Part shown: in pieces, positions 48,301-54,284 of the stretch
Layout of the letters: each line of letters opens with the position of its first letter
Position numbering within the stretch: the first letter of the stretch is position 1
Assembly (NCBI RefSeq): GCF_020805785.1
Contig: NZ_JAJGZV010000002.1
Location: forward strand, 1-64,000
Length of the DNA: 64,000 nucleotides
Direction: 5' to 3'
Source: Flavobacterium chungbukense
GTDB lineage: Bacteria; Bacteroidota; Bacteroidia; Flavobacteriales; Flavobacteriaceae
Position numbers and translations under genes: made by a program
Notes under the pieces: model-generated
Told to the model about the DNA's origin: nothing
The model's database searches: none
The model's input: the letters and a program-made list of their open reading frames with translations, nothing else

Positions 48301-49256
48301 TTTAAAGGTGCAATATCTATTTTTCTTAAACCACTTACCGAAATGGTAAGATTGTTTTTTAAGGCACCAACTGGAAGTACTGCAGAAAAGTTTTTGTACT
48401 CTAAATTATTGGCTGTCTCAAAATTAATATTCTTAAAAACACGTTCTTTGGCATTTTCAATTGGTCTAAAACTTTCTACTTTTAAAAACTGATTTAATTC
48501 TATTTTTTCTTTTAAAATTAGACCTGTCACAGTCTCTTTTAGCACAGGAATAAATTGAGTAGTATTTTCTGCATCTAAAACCAATTCAAATTCTGGCTGA
48601 TTTACATCTATAGAAATTCCTGCAATGGTAAGTTTCTTTATTTTGGATGGAAAATTTGTCCCTTTTATGTACAATTTATTTGCTGCTTTCAGAAGTTTAA
48701 AATTATTTTCTTCTGGAACATTTTTATATACTATTCGTACGTTTTTAATTTTATATCCATTTGAAACTCCTTCTGGCGCTGTAAACAATAAAACGTTATC
48801 ACCAGTTCGAAGAGAATTCTCAGATAATAATTCGGCTTGTTTGGTCCAGGCTTTATTTTGCGATACAAATTGTCCTCCAATACTTGGTTGATTGTTTAGA
48901 CTTCTTGAGATCGATGCTGTCTCATCGTAACCAAACAAATCATATTCCAGATAGGCATTTTCATCAGCTTGCGGTAATTCATCAATTTTAAGATGAAAAA
49001 CATTATCATAAGCATCATCAACTTCATCAAGGCTGTTGATTCCTATAATTCCTTGTTCAATATCAGCAGAAAATAATTTTGTACCTTCACTTTCATTCTT
49101 TACCTCAATAGCTGCATCTGATTTTGATTCTGAAATCGCAGATTCTTTTTCTGAAAACTTATCCGTAATAAAAGAAGGAATTTTATAATCACCTAAATTG
49201 GAAGCAAACAAAAATGTACCTATTAAAAATAGCAGGAATATAATTTTCTTTTTCAT
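39360..49256 (-). CDS. giant SpvB/RHS polymorphic toxin with predicted nuclease tip
   Basis: The 3298-residue protein has a signal peptide (residues 1-19). An SpvB/TcaC-like domain starts near residue 430 (RGTASTSFPIVVPNGRGGMQ). Six Ca-binding VCBS/FG-GAP-like units follow (for example DIDGDGLPDK near 815, DFNGDGLVDF near 900, DINGDGLADK near 1720). RHS/YD repeats span about 2090-2900, and the RHS core ends at GARYLDMKASLWLSVDPL (near 3000). After a DPDGE boundary and a Gly/Ala-rich hydrophobic segment, the last 110 residues carry GKLGEAITE, FDHDMKN and VESKFN. This fits a PD-(D/E)xK nuclease. It resembles a fused TcB/TcC shell that encloses a toxin. It lacks a T9SS sorting tail, so its route across the outer membrane is unclear. 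Confidence 0.9.
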   Translation of the reverse strand: MKKKIIFLLFLIGTFLFASNLGDYKIPSFITDKFSEKESAISESKSDAAIEVKNESEGTKLFSADIEQGIIGINSLDEVDDAYDNVFHLKIDELPQADENAYLEYDLFGYDETASISRSLNNQPSIGGQFVSQNKAWTKQAELLSENSLRTGDNVLLFTAPEGVSNGYKIKNVRIVYKNVPEENNFKLLKAANKLYIKGTNFPSKIKKLTIAGISIDVNQPEFELVLDAENTTQFIPVLKETVTGLILKEKIELNQFLKVESFRPIENAKERVFKNINFETANNLEYKNFSAVLPVGALKNNLTISVSGLRKIDIAPLNASMVNVTNGNAGFRLLPHGTIFEKAVTLSLPYSKKAIPEGYTEKDINVFYFDENKRLWQEVSKDSLDIKQGLITAKTTHFTDFIAGIVKMPESPETSGYTPTSIKDLKAASPLVGIQSIEPPTPNVRGTASTSFPIVVPNGRGGMQPSLKLQYDSDGGHSWAGMGWDVSVPSVSIETRWGAPRYDAANETESYTISGEALIPNSHRVEWIGRTPDKQFFPRREGAFQQIIRKGASPKDYYWVVKDKSGNASYYGGTMSGLSVNGVLQDASGNIGYWALCLQVDLNGNTVEYEYDKRDGGIYLKKIYYTGFGSQKGNYNVTFVKNGDLGEPNRQDVQLSARLGFKQLNNQLLRKIEVRYKNDMIRSYELQYKEGAFKKTLLESVSEYDTEAKLFYTNKLDYFDDVRDASGKYNPFGPEESWSVPSDNLKNNSIPSFTNALFSGKHSLVSSTEGSTTGVSYRLGLGFATNAGSLKGFTIGGHGGNNWGNSETIATLEDIDGDGLPDKVFKNNNGVYYRKNLAGTGKLAFGDLQELNISDVGFSKSSSFNWGVDLNMTYGNIGFDQQRSSNKTKAYFMDFNGDGLVDFVRNGQVYYNRLENGIPTFKNSSAGTPSPVFGGGNITIPGYTTISLEEIEKQNPLHDVVRMWEAPVKGIISVSHQYQLVPESTPERIKRREEYVNNAGEDKADGVHLYFQRGNTVIWNEAIAATDYGTKSKQNTAIAVEKGERLYFRVSSVKDGNFDTVNWDPTITYSQIKHFDRGTNGNTTESDFTIPASLQDVNAYSLATYQASTDFFSSSNEGGVVPVAGNVVLKGILNKPVTSDHIKLVIKKTYLDLSQIPVILYEKTFLANEVSSFDLSSITLPAFEAETMVSLSLQTETNINWQTISFTPTVTVPAYPGELVKEVPLGVSHLFYKKREGNYNMTGVTSTSLGKVKLSILAQDLTLATPAQYPGNINDFDGDVIISAKQNNTLLARNRYQIRGGILSLVNNTFDNSVTYPDAVLGVPIQLEMTVSNARSITIIKNYPKADALNIQVQVTDTVNASVWNQAIDDFSIYSLLNDDERSLGLYYRQWCGFAINGNLASNTIDQTLLKKSDAYSTTPDLGNTDPESYEGTDYEVAKSYFVSLNPSYTKAKWEGLEEGIYIQGQIIGTSRLGEDDISEYTDFTLPNLPGGSTSALDMISESKSKSLSAGASVGPANVGYSKSIDGDSYVTQTMSDFNGDKFPDYIRGENVQLTAPVGKISNEVVNMGDNFSHSKTSTEGPNFGGSYSHGAPSNSISMTIGKSNVKRDAAKETASKEAEKGGNSIAVSASQGKGEDHAAMIHSDINGDGLPDKISDSGDVYLNTGYGFLPAEKWNHNSLNGGKSTDWSAGLGFSIKQGSISGGANYARSQSDSEESLMDINGDGLADKIKYEGSNMQVSLNLGNSFAAPVVYPKYSEMNQNKGVSYGMNANFSIDIVIWLLRITPTLGGSQGWSTNRSEGTFMDIDGDGNLDYVVSKEDGHLTAQLSNIRRTNKLKGVTNGAGNSYTVDYELIKPSYENPSAKWVLQMVTVFDGHVGDGIDNSIAKFRYENAYHDRREREFYGFEKVIEEEIDASDNSLFSTTVQEYHNHDYFRKNLLKRSYTLDKDGKIRQESENEYSLVDVATQASISESELNLPSCDDKRVFAGLIHTNEKVYEAGGEYLETNIFNTYDANGNIIQYEDLGNGSADDKVTAKIAYYESTNPYYGGIAKQLEVYTSEGLRRKRTAAVNPATAEVTQISNYSAADKIAVTDIAYDTYGNIEKITGPVNHKGQRMTLEYVFDSENHQYMTEIKDAFGYQNKVEFDYRFGVPLKTTDRNDQSTIYTLDTKGRVSTIKGPYEIASGRPYTIAYEYFPEAEVPYAKTRNYDPELDKDIETYTYTDGLGRPLQVKKTASLFTQSGSPDQEAHVVSGRIIYDGLERPIATYYPTTTTTMDNNFSTAMSNVEPTKTDYDEVGRPIKVTLPDGSTNTTSYTIINHDGLSVLNTTQTDALNRTSSTYTDAAGQNVAVVQNDLVTKIETNALGETVKVTDAIDHITKMSYDWVGKRIEYTHPDAGTTTMEYDLAGNLTKRITQDLKNTVPNGGAVEYVYNYNRLEFIKYPKNPQNNVQYNYGKANGTPSRRGRVWFVQDATGGQEFFFGKLGEIEKEIRTLRITPTDVQTYISQFEYDTWNRIQKMTYPDGEVVEYTYNRAGNLQSMKGKKESHTYDYIKQLSYDEFEQRKYLKYGNDTETNYTYDAVMRRLQQLQVRSGERQVLNNAYGYDNVGNVLSIKNTAPIINNSLGGTSSQEYQYDDYYRLKSAKGSYQGEFTKASYELNMSYNKMHNITKKDLMHTVNNEQKGYVLDYAYDNELHPHAPSKIAETAKEDPREYLYDGNGNPTSYTETQSFRKMTWDEENRLMGINDNGRIYQFSYDSNGERVIKSSADSQNVVINGENAATIIHTDDYTGYVSPYFVIRKGKFTKHYFEGSGRIVSKLGNGTFAQPLGLTAGGVNYTNLSAEQQKALDAYVKSLGLPPGPPTQQGIYATPEFTGNPYPSEVLKPVEENQEPPEGWPRNPIFNAPGDVPGPPVQFGPPIEPTTVQAGEGFTGTGMPENDIFYFHADHLGSTSYITAKNGSISQHVEYIAFGEILFEEHATSFSSPYLFNGKELDRETNLTYYGARYLDMKASLWLSVDPLMFKEDFFDEPESSNGGGFNSFNLTSYAFSYNNPVKYVDPDGECPNCATAAAGALIGGIIGGAIEAGTQLYKNGKVDNWKAVGGAAVQGAVVGGAAGFTGGASLLVTAGVSGGANAVGGAASRAIQGQKTTVRDVVVDGTVGAVLGAGGKLVGNAVKNSTNNLSRSAKGKLGEAITEIKYRGRGYVSQGKAQVMTGGRTPTGRQAKALFDHDMKNIFTGRRLTVESKFNTSGLTRNQRTAINRGANVIIDRTTSQGLGNAAKTATVGTGGGIAAQRNTRD

Positions 49257-49261
49257 AGAGC

Positions 49262-49292
49262 TGGTTAATCGATTACTAATAATCGATTTATA
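49262..49292 (-). promoter_or_regulatory. palindrome in front of the RHS toxin gene
   Basis: The arms AATCGATTA (49267-49275) and TAATCGATT (49280-49288) pair perfectly across four bases, just before the toxin start. It may attenuate transcription from the upstream T9SS cargo gene or bind a regulator. Sequence alone cannot decide. Confidence 0.4.
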
Positions 49293-49335
49293 TTATATTT
49301 CGTTCTGCAGGAAGAACTTTTCTTCGACTGTAGAA

Positions 49336-51303
49336 TTATTTCACAATAACTTTAAAGGCTTTAGTGCCAAAATCTGATTTTACCTGTACCAGATACATTC
49401 CAGAAGGTGCTGTAATAGTATCTTCATGCAGATAAGTTTCGATCTGGCTGTATTTTTTTTCTTTTAAAAGTGATCCTGTCAAAGAATAAATACTGATTGT
49501 GGCATTTGTCTTTTTAGGAAACTGCATTGCAAGAGCAAATTTACCGTCGGGTGTAGGATTTGGATATAAGATCAAAACACTGCGATCTGTAATTTCCTGA
49601 CCGTCTGTTAGCACACTAATTTTCTTAGACGTTTTACATTCTAGATCATTTATCAATCTCAGCTCGTAATCGCCGGCTTGATCTATTAGAATTTTTGGAT
49701 TATCATCAACAAAATTACCTTCGTAAAACCATTCATATTGATAATTTCCCGTTGGAAGATCCTTACTTGCATCCAAAAGCACCGCATTACCATCTGTCAA
49801 TAAATACTCCGATTTCAGGTTAGGAAAAGTTCCTTCTTTATCGGCAACAAATACAGTTTCAGCATACAGATTGCCTCTTTTATCTTTTACGATATAATCA
49901 TAAGTTCCCGAAGAAAGCTGTACTCCACTCTGACTTTTTGCAGCCTGATTCCATTGTTTTACAACGGCTTCACTTCCTTCTTTTTTAACAGTAACGGTAA
50001 AAGGTGCTTCACCCCCTTCAATAGTATAATTTAATTCACCTGAACCTGTTACACCACAAATGGCTTCTGTAATCCAGACTCTACTGAACATTTCTGGTGC
50101 TACTTTTAAAGTAAATTTTGCTGTTCCAGATTTATGTTTGTTCCAATCAAAATCATTTAAAACTAATTTCTCTGTACTGGCAGTACTAGCCAAACGTATA
50201 TATTCTGAATCATTCTCATCATAAGTTCCTTTTCCCGAATAATCAACCAATAACCAGTAATAAGTATCTTTAGGCAGCGTTCCTTTTATAAAAGATGGGT
50301 TAAAAGACCAGTCCAAACTCAAATCTGATGGATTTGTAAAATCCAATTGCCATTCTCTCGAAACACCAATCGGCTCTCCTTGTTCTTGTTTTTTAACTAG
50401 AAGATTTTTGCCATTATCACTCCAAAAAGTAAAGTAATTATTAGGAATCGTATTTGTTTTACTTTTCATTTCGATTGTCAAAAGCCCTTCTTCTGCCATA
50501 TTACTGCTCTTTACTTGTAGCAATCCGCTGGCATCATCACGACCAACTGCGGTTATAGAAGATGTAAATCCTTTATGTTTATCGACATCCCAAATAGTTT
50601 CTCCTTTACTGTTTAAATAGTTTTTATTATCAAACTGGGAAAGTGAAATCCCGTATTTTACAGCCAAATAACTTGCTGCTTTTTGAGTTTCTAAACCATT
50701 TAAAACACGGCTGTAAACCAAAATTTCGCTTATGCTTCCTTTAAAATCTTCTGGCGGTAGTTTTTCTGATTTTGATTTCTGGCCAATAATAAGTGATGAC
50801 AACTTTGCAACACTATCAGTAACATGCTGTTGAAAGAAATGAATATTGGCTTTATGGGGTTTGATTTTTTCCTGATAGGACTGGTAAGAATATTTCTTTA
50901 AATCGACCAATCTTTTATTTGTTGCCGTAGCTATTATTTTTTGAGCATCATTTATGGTCCATAAAAACTGTTCCTTTAAACTGTCTTTTACTTTATACAC
51001 CATAAAAAGCGTATGACGTCTTTTGCTGTTAACGCCTAACGGAATAATTAATGAATCATGGGCAGTATCAAAAACAATACTTGGATTAAAATTAAAAACA
51101 GCTCCATCTTGTTTTTGAAGAGATACTTTTGCTTCTTTATTGTCTACAAGACTCTCCCAGTAATAACTTTCGCCTGCACTTTTAGATTTTAACCAAAAAA
51201 AAGGTTCTGAAACGGCTCCAGGCAGTACTTTTTGTTGCGAGAATGTCAGACTTACAGTAAATACTGTGATTAAAATTACCAGTAAAAAAATCTTTTTATT
51301 CAT
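49336..51303 (-). CDS. T9SS type A-sorted secreted protein
   Basis: The 655-residue protein has a signal peptide (cleavage after TFSQ, residue 23). A lectin-like/LamG-type region contains AASYLAVKYGISL, which is common in Bacteroidota surface proteins, and SITAVGRDDASGL. An SprB/PKD-like part follows (YTIEGGEAPFTVTVKKEG). The C-terminal T9SS sorting domain is clear: LYPNPTPDGKF and SGMYLVQVKSDFGTKAFKVIVK (cited by its core). The protein is probably secreted or surface-attached by T9SS. It lies 79 bp upstream of the toxin gene on the same strand, so it may share transcription and aid toxin display. Confidence 0.88.
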   Translation of the reverse strand: MNKKIFLLVILITVFTVSLTFSQQKVLPGAVSEPFFWLKSKSAGESYYWESLVDNKEAKVSLQKQDGAVFNFNPSIVFDTAHDSLIIPLGVNSKRRHTLFMVYKVKDSLKEQFLWTINDAQKIIATATNKRLVDLKKYSYQSYQEKIKPHKANIHFFQQHVTDSVAKLSSLIIGQKSKSEKLPPEDFKGSISEILVYSRVLNGLETQKAASYLAVKYGISLSQFDNKNYLNSKGETIWDVDKHKGFTSSITAVGRDDASGLLQVKSSNMAEEGLLTIEMKSKTNTIPNNYFTFWSDNGKNLLVKKQEQGEPIGVSREWQLDFTNPSDLSLDWSFNPSFIKGTLPKDTYYWLLVDYSGKGTYDENDSEYIRLASTASTEKLVLNDFDWNKHKSGTAKFTLKVAPEMFSRVWITEAICGVTGSGELNYTIEGGEAPFTVTVKKEGSEAVVKQWNQAAKSQSGVQLSSGTYDYIVKDKRGNLYAETVFVADKEGTFPNLKSEYLLTDGNAVLLDASKDLPTGNYQYEWFYEGNFVDDNPKILIDQAGDYELRLINDLECKTSKKISVLTDGQEITDRSVLILYPNPTPDGKFALAMQFPKKTNATISIYSLTGSLLKEKKYSQIETYLHEDTITAPSGMYLVQVKSDFGTKAFKVIVK

Positions 51304-51333
51304 AGTAAAACTGATTGTTACGATGCTGTTTTT

Positions 51334-52065
51334 CTAAAAATTCCCTAAATCATCAAAGTCAAAAGAGTAACCTATAATCAATGAAATACTATTGACTTTG
51401 TTTTTGTTTTCGCTGTAGCGATGTCCATTTTCTTCCGTCATTAAAGCATCCGAAAGTCCAATGGCATATCGTGCTCCAATAGAAAAGTTAGAGCTAAATT
51501 CGTATCCTGCTGCAAGCATTCCGTAGAAGTAATTTTTGCCGCTCAAAGATTCTCTCAGTACTTTTTGAACATTTGCATCTGTTTCAAAAGGAACTCCTGA
51601 TTCAGCAAATATTTCCTGTGCATTTGATGAATATTTGATATTATCACCCGAGATATTAAATCCGACATATGGACCCGCTCCAATGTAAAATCCCTTGTAA
51701 GGATAAAACTTAAGCTGTGCCCCCACATTAATATAGTTGAAAGCAAAAGTCATTTTATATTTCAGTCCTTTGATGTCTTCATAATTCAAATCTGTTGACT
51801 GACCAGAATAAGAAACCTCAGTTTGAATTGCCAATTTTGCATAAGGATATTTCCAGTTAATGAAAAAACCGCCAGCTCCTCCAAATTTTCCTTCCTCTTT
51901 TAAAGTGTAACCGTCGTAAATACCTTTTGGTACAATAACGTCTGGAAGATTGGACATTTTCGAATAAATACCTCCCGCAAAAAGGCCGTATGTAATTTCT
52001 CTCTCGCTTTGCGCGAAAACAGATTTTGTGCTTATCAATAAAAACAGAAGAATAATTTTTTTCAT
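51334..52065 (-). CDS. outer-membrane beta-barrel protein
   Basis: The 243-residue protein has a signal peptide (residues 1-18, ending VFAQ). Barrel strands are visible as ITYGLFAGGIYSKMSNLPD, LKFYPYKGFYIGAGPYVGF and FSIGARYAIGLSDAL, and it ends in an aromatic-rich GYSFDFDDLGNF. It is a paralogue of the next gene upstream; both share ITYGL..GGIYS..SNLP. It is in a minus-strand run with the T9SS cargo gene and the toxin gene (gaps 30 and 79 bp). Confidence 0.86.
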   Translation of the reverse strand: MKKIILLFLLISTKSVFAQSEREITYGLFAGGIYSKMSNLPDVIVPKGIYDGYTLKEEGKFGGAGGFFINWKYPYAKLAIQTEVSYSGQSTDLNYEDIKGLKYKMTFAFNYINVGAQLKFYPYKGFYIGAGPYVGFNISGDNIKYSSNAQEIFAESGVPFETDANVQKVLRESLSGKNYFYGMLAAGYEFSSNFSIGARYAIGLSDALMTEENGHRYSENKNKVNSISLIIGYSFDFDDLGNF

Positions 52066-52075
52066 TATTTTTTAA

Positions 52076-52777
52076 TTACCATTTATGAAAACTATAGCCT
52101 ACAGAAAAACAAAAAACACTGCTTTTGTTTTGGTTCTCTATAAACTGAAAAGAAGATGCATTACTTTTAACCATATCTTTTACACCCAGATAATAGCGAA
52201 AATCGAAGTGAATACTTTTATGAAGCTCATAACCCAACGCAAAACAAAGCGCAAAATCACCAGCACCATCAAGACCATCTTTGTAGAACTGTCTTGTTGC
52301 TACATCATACATTCCGTCCGCTTCATTAGAAGAATAACTAATATCATTAGGAGATAAATTGATTCCGTAGAAAGCTCCAAATCCTAGATTTAAACCTTCG
52401 TAAGGATAAACTTTGTATAAAGCACCTATTTCTAAATAAGCATAATTAAGTCCGAGTTCAAATTCTTTCCCAACAACATCTCGATATTTCACGGTTTCTC
52501 CAGACTGTCTAAATAAGATTTCAGGTTGTATAGCAACACGAGTATCATACAGTTTACAGTTAAGAAAAAATCCCGTTTCAAGACCATATTTGCCTTTGCT
52601 TTCCAGAGTACTGTTGTCAAAAGTGTTATCACGGCCTTTTATCGTTTCAGGCAGATTACTAAAGGAGGAATAAATACCACCCACTTTTAATCCGTAGGTA
52701 ATATTGGTTTCATTTTGACTATAAAGGCTTATGTTAAAAAAACAACTTAATATTATTAAGTAGAATATTACTTTCAT
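52076..52777 (-). CDS. outer-membrane beta-barrel protein (paralogue)
   Basis: The 233-residue product starts at MKVIFYLIILSCFFNISLYS, a proper signal peptide. The longer start at 52873 would add a non-signal leader and is rejected. Strand patterns mirror those of the neighbour (ITYGLKVGGIYSSFSNLPE, YKVYPYEGLNLGFGAFYGI, DFRYYLGVKDM) and it ends SVGYSFHKW. It is 10 bp from the next gene, so co-transcribed. This gene and the neighbour form a tandem duplication in front of the T9SS cargo and toxin genes. Confidence 0.84.
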   Translation of the reverse strand: MKVIFYLIILSCFFNISLYSQNETNITYGLKVGGIYSSFSNLPETIKGRDNTFDNSTLESKGKYGLETGFFLNCKLYDTRVAIQPEILFRQSGETVKYRDVVGKEFELGLNYAYLEIGALYKVYPYEGLNLGFGAFYGINLSPNDISYSSNEADGMYDVATRQFYKDGLDGAGDFALCFALGYELHKSIHFDFRYYLGVKDMVKSNASSFQFIENQNKSSVFCFSVGYSFHKW

Positions 52778-52960
52778 TAAAAAAATTTTTACGAATATAA
52801 ATATTAAATATAGTTTTGACCAACAAAAAGCCGACAAAACAGGCGATAAATCCGACAATATACCTGATTTCATGTAGTAAATAATTTGAAGATTACTTCT
52901 ATATTTGCTTGATTCATAGAAAAATCACTCTACATATTTCTTTCATAAATTAAAAAGATC

Positions 52961-53608
52961 ATGAAACATCCTATTCTTTTTCTGTTTATTTTGATGTTGT
53001 TTAGTAGTACACTACAGGCAAAATACCTTAGAGCAACTTTATTTATGGAAAATGGGGTTATCAAAAAAGGCTTGGCAGAAAAAGTACAAAGCACTGATTC
53101 AAAAGTTAATTTCAAAACTGATCATGGAAGTAAAATAGAAAAAATAGCAAGCAGAGAAATCAAAAGAATTGAGTTTGAAGATGCTGATGGTACCACCTAT
53201 ATAGCTGAAAATTTATATGCTGTAACAGCAAACATTTTAAGTGGAAAGTTTTCGAGATCAAGTAAAAAAAAGTGGTTTTACATGATCTATGATAAAAATG
53301 CAAGAATCGGTTATATTACAGAAACAGGCAGAAACAGGCCCAATGCAGGAGGAACCAGCAGAGTGATTACTTATGGAAATACTGCTTATTTTTTTGGAAA
53401 GAAAGACAGTGAAGAACTCGTTTTTGGTTATTCAGAATCCAGCGGCAGTAATCTGGCTGTAGGCACCGATTCATTAATCCGTAAAATGGCCGCTGAAGCT
53501 TTTGGAGACTGCCCGCAGATAATGGACGCCATACAAAAAACAGATTTCAGCCAAACGCAGGCAATCGATCAGCTCAAAACGATTTTTGAACACAATACCT
53601 GCCCATGA
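52961..53608 (+). CDS. exported hypothetical protein
   Basis: The 215-residue protein has a signal peptide (cleavage after LQA, residue 20). The N-terminal part repeats a small beta motif (MENGVIKKGLAEKV, VNFKTDHGSKIEKIASREIK) seen in several Bacteroidota exported proteins that bind surface partners. The C-terminal part has a Cys pair (FGDCPQIMDAI, NTCP). It is divergent from the barrel/toxin run. I do not recognise the family. Spacing suggests it may share the divergent promoter with the toxin locus. Confidence 0.7.
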   Translation: MKHPILFLFILMLFSSTLQAKYLRATLFMENGVIKKGLAEKVQSTDSKVNFKTDHGSKIEKIASREIKRIEFEDADGTTYIAENLYAVTANILSGKFSRSSKKKWFYMIYDKNARIGYITETGRNRPNAGGTSRVITYGNTAYFFGKKDSEELVFGYSESSGSNLAVGTDSLIRKMAAEAFGDCPQIMDAIQKTDFSQTQAIDQLKTIFEHNTCP

Positions 53609-53695
53609 TCCTATCCATAATGAGCGGAAATCCAGCAGGTAAGAAACAGAAATAAACCAATTTTTAGCTCCAATGGAACAACAATTAATTATTTC

Positions 53696-53776
53696 ATAAG
53701 GCCAAAGAAAGACAATCCCGCCACAACTTAAAACAATCTTTACAAATCCTCCATAATATTTGTAGAATTGTATGTT
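53696..53776 (+). repeat. upstream module A, copy 4
   Basis: AAGGCCAAAGAAAGACAATC, CAAATCCTCCATAATATTTG and TAGAATTGTATG are recognisable. It lies about 45 bp before a structured element. Confidence 0.55.
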
Positions 53777-53818
53777 AGTTTACTGGTATAAACCAATTGA
53801 GTTTTTATAATTTTTTGC

Positions 53819-53985
53819 ATCAATCCCAACAGGACATCTAAACCAAATTTACATAACCAGTGGAAGACAGACACTACATATAGAAAGCCAATTTCTTCAA
53901 ATCATCCAAAAATGATGTTGCAATTTGTCCTGTCCCCGTCACAAATCCAAATGGCGCCAATTGTCTTCAATTGGCGCCATTCTTT
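53819..53985 (+). repeat. structured element, copy 6 (inverted loop)
   Basis: It starts ATCAATCCCAACAGGACATC. ACAGGACA pairs with TGTCCTGT in TTTGTCCTGTCCCCGTC. The hairpin is GGCGCCAATTG-TCTT-CAATTGGCGCC (53953-53978): the loop is the reverse complement of the AAGA loop of the other copies, with the stem intact. Confidence 0.75.
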
Positions 53986-54207
53986 TATTTAACCCTTATC
54001 AATAAATGAGTTTGACTTGTTTTTGCTTTATTTTCTTCATAAAGAAACAAACTTCAGAAAAACAGTATTTATATGAAAAACAAGATAAATTTAAATTTTA
54101 GCGTTCGATAACTTAACAGGATTCGAACACCAAGAACAGAGCTGAAATTAAGTTTTACATTTTCAAAATTTGATAATTTCCTGTCTTCCCTTATCAATCT
54201 TTTTCAA

Positions 54208-54246
54208 GAAAAAAAGCCAGCAGTCTAAAACACACTGCCGGCTTTA
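54208..54246 (-). terminator. intrinsic terminator of the RND efflux operon
   Basis: AAAGCC and GCAGT pair with ACTGC and GGCTTT (54213-54245), and a T-run follows on the minus strand. It lies 39 bp past the permease stop. Its left arm and loop (AGCCAGCAGTCTAAAACA) also occur alone at 18839-18856. Confidence 0.85.
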
Positions 54247-54284
54247 AAAATTATCTTAATTTCAAAAAAATCTTTTCTCTCTTC

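Larger units (their letters stand above)
53609..54284. other. intergenic region with modules A and B and a terminator
   Basis: It contains module A (53696-53776), a full structured element (53819-53985), the conserved block ACTTAACAGGATTCGAACAC (54110-54129) and the terminator of the efflux operon (54208-54246). No gene was seen. Confidence 0.65.

Noticed and set aside
40419..48891. Several plus-strand frames of 60-120 codons inside the RHS toxin gene
   Set aside because: They are antisense shadows of a strongly supported long gene and show no protein-family features.
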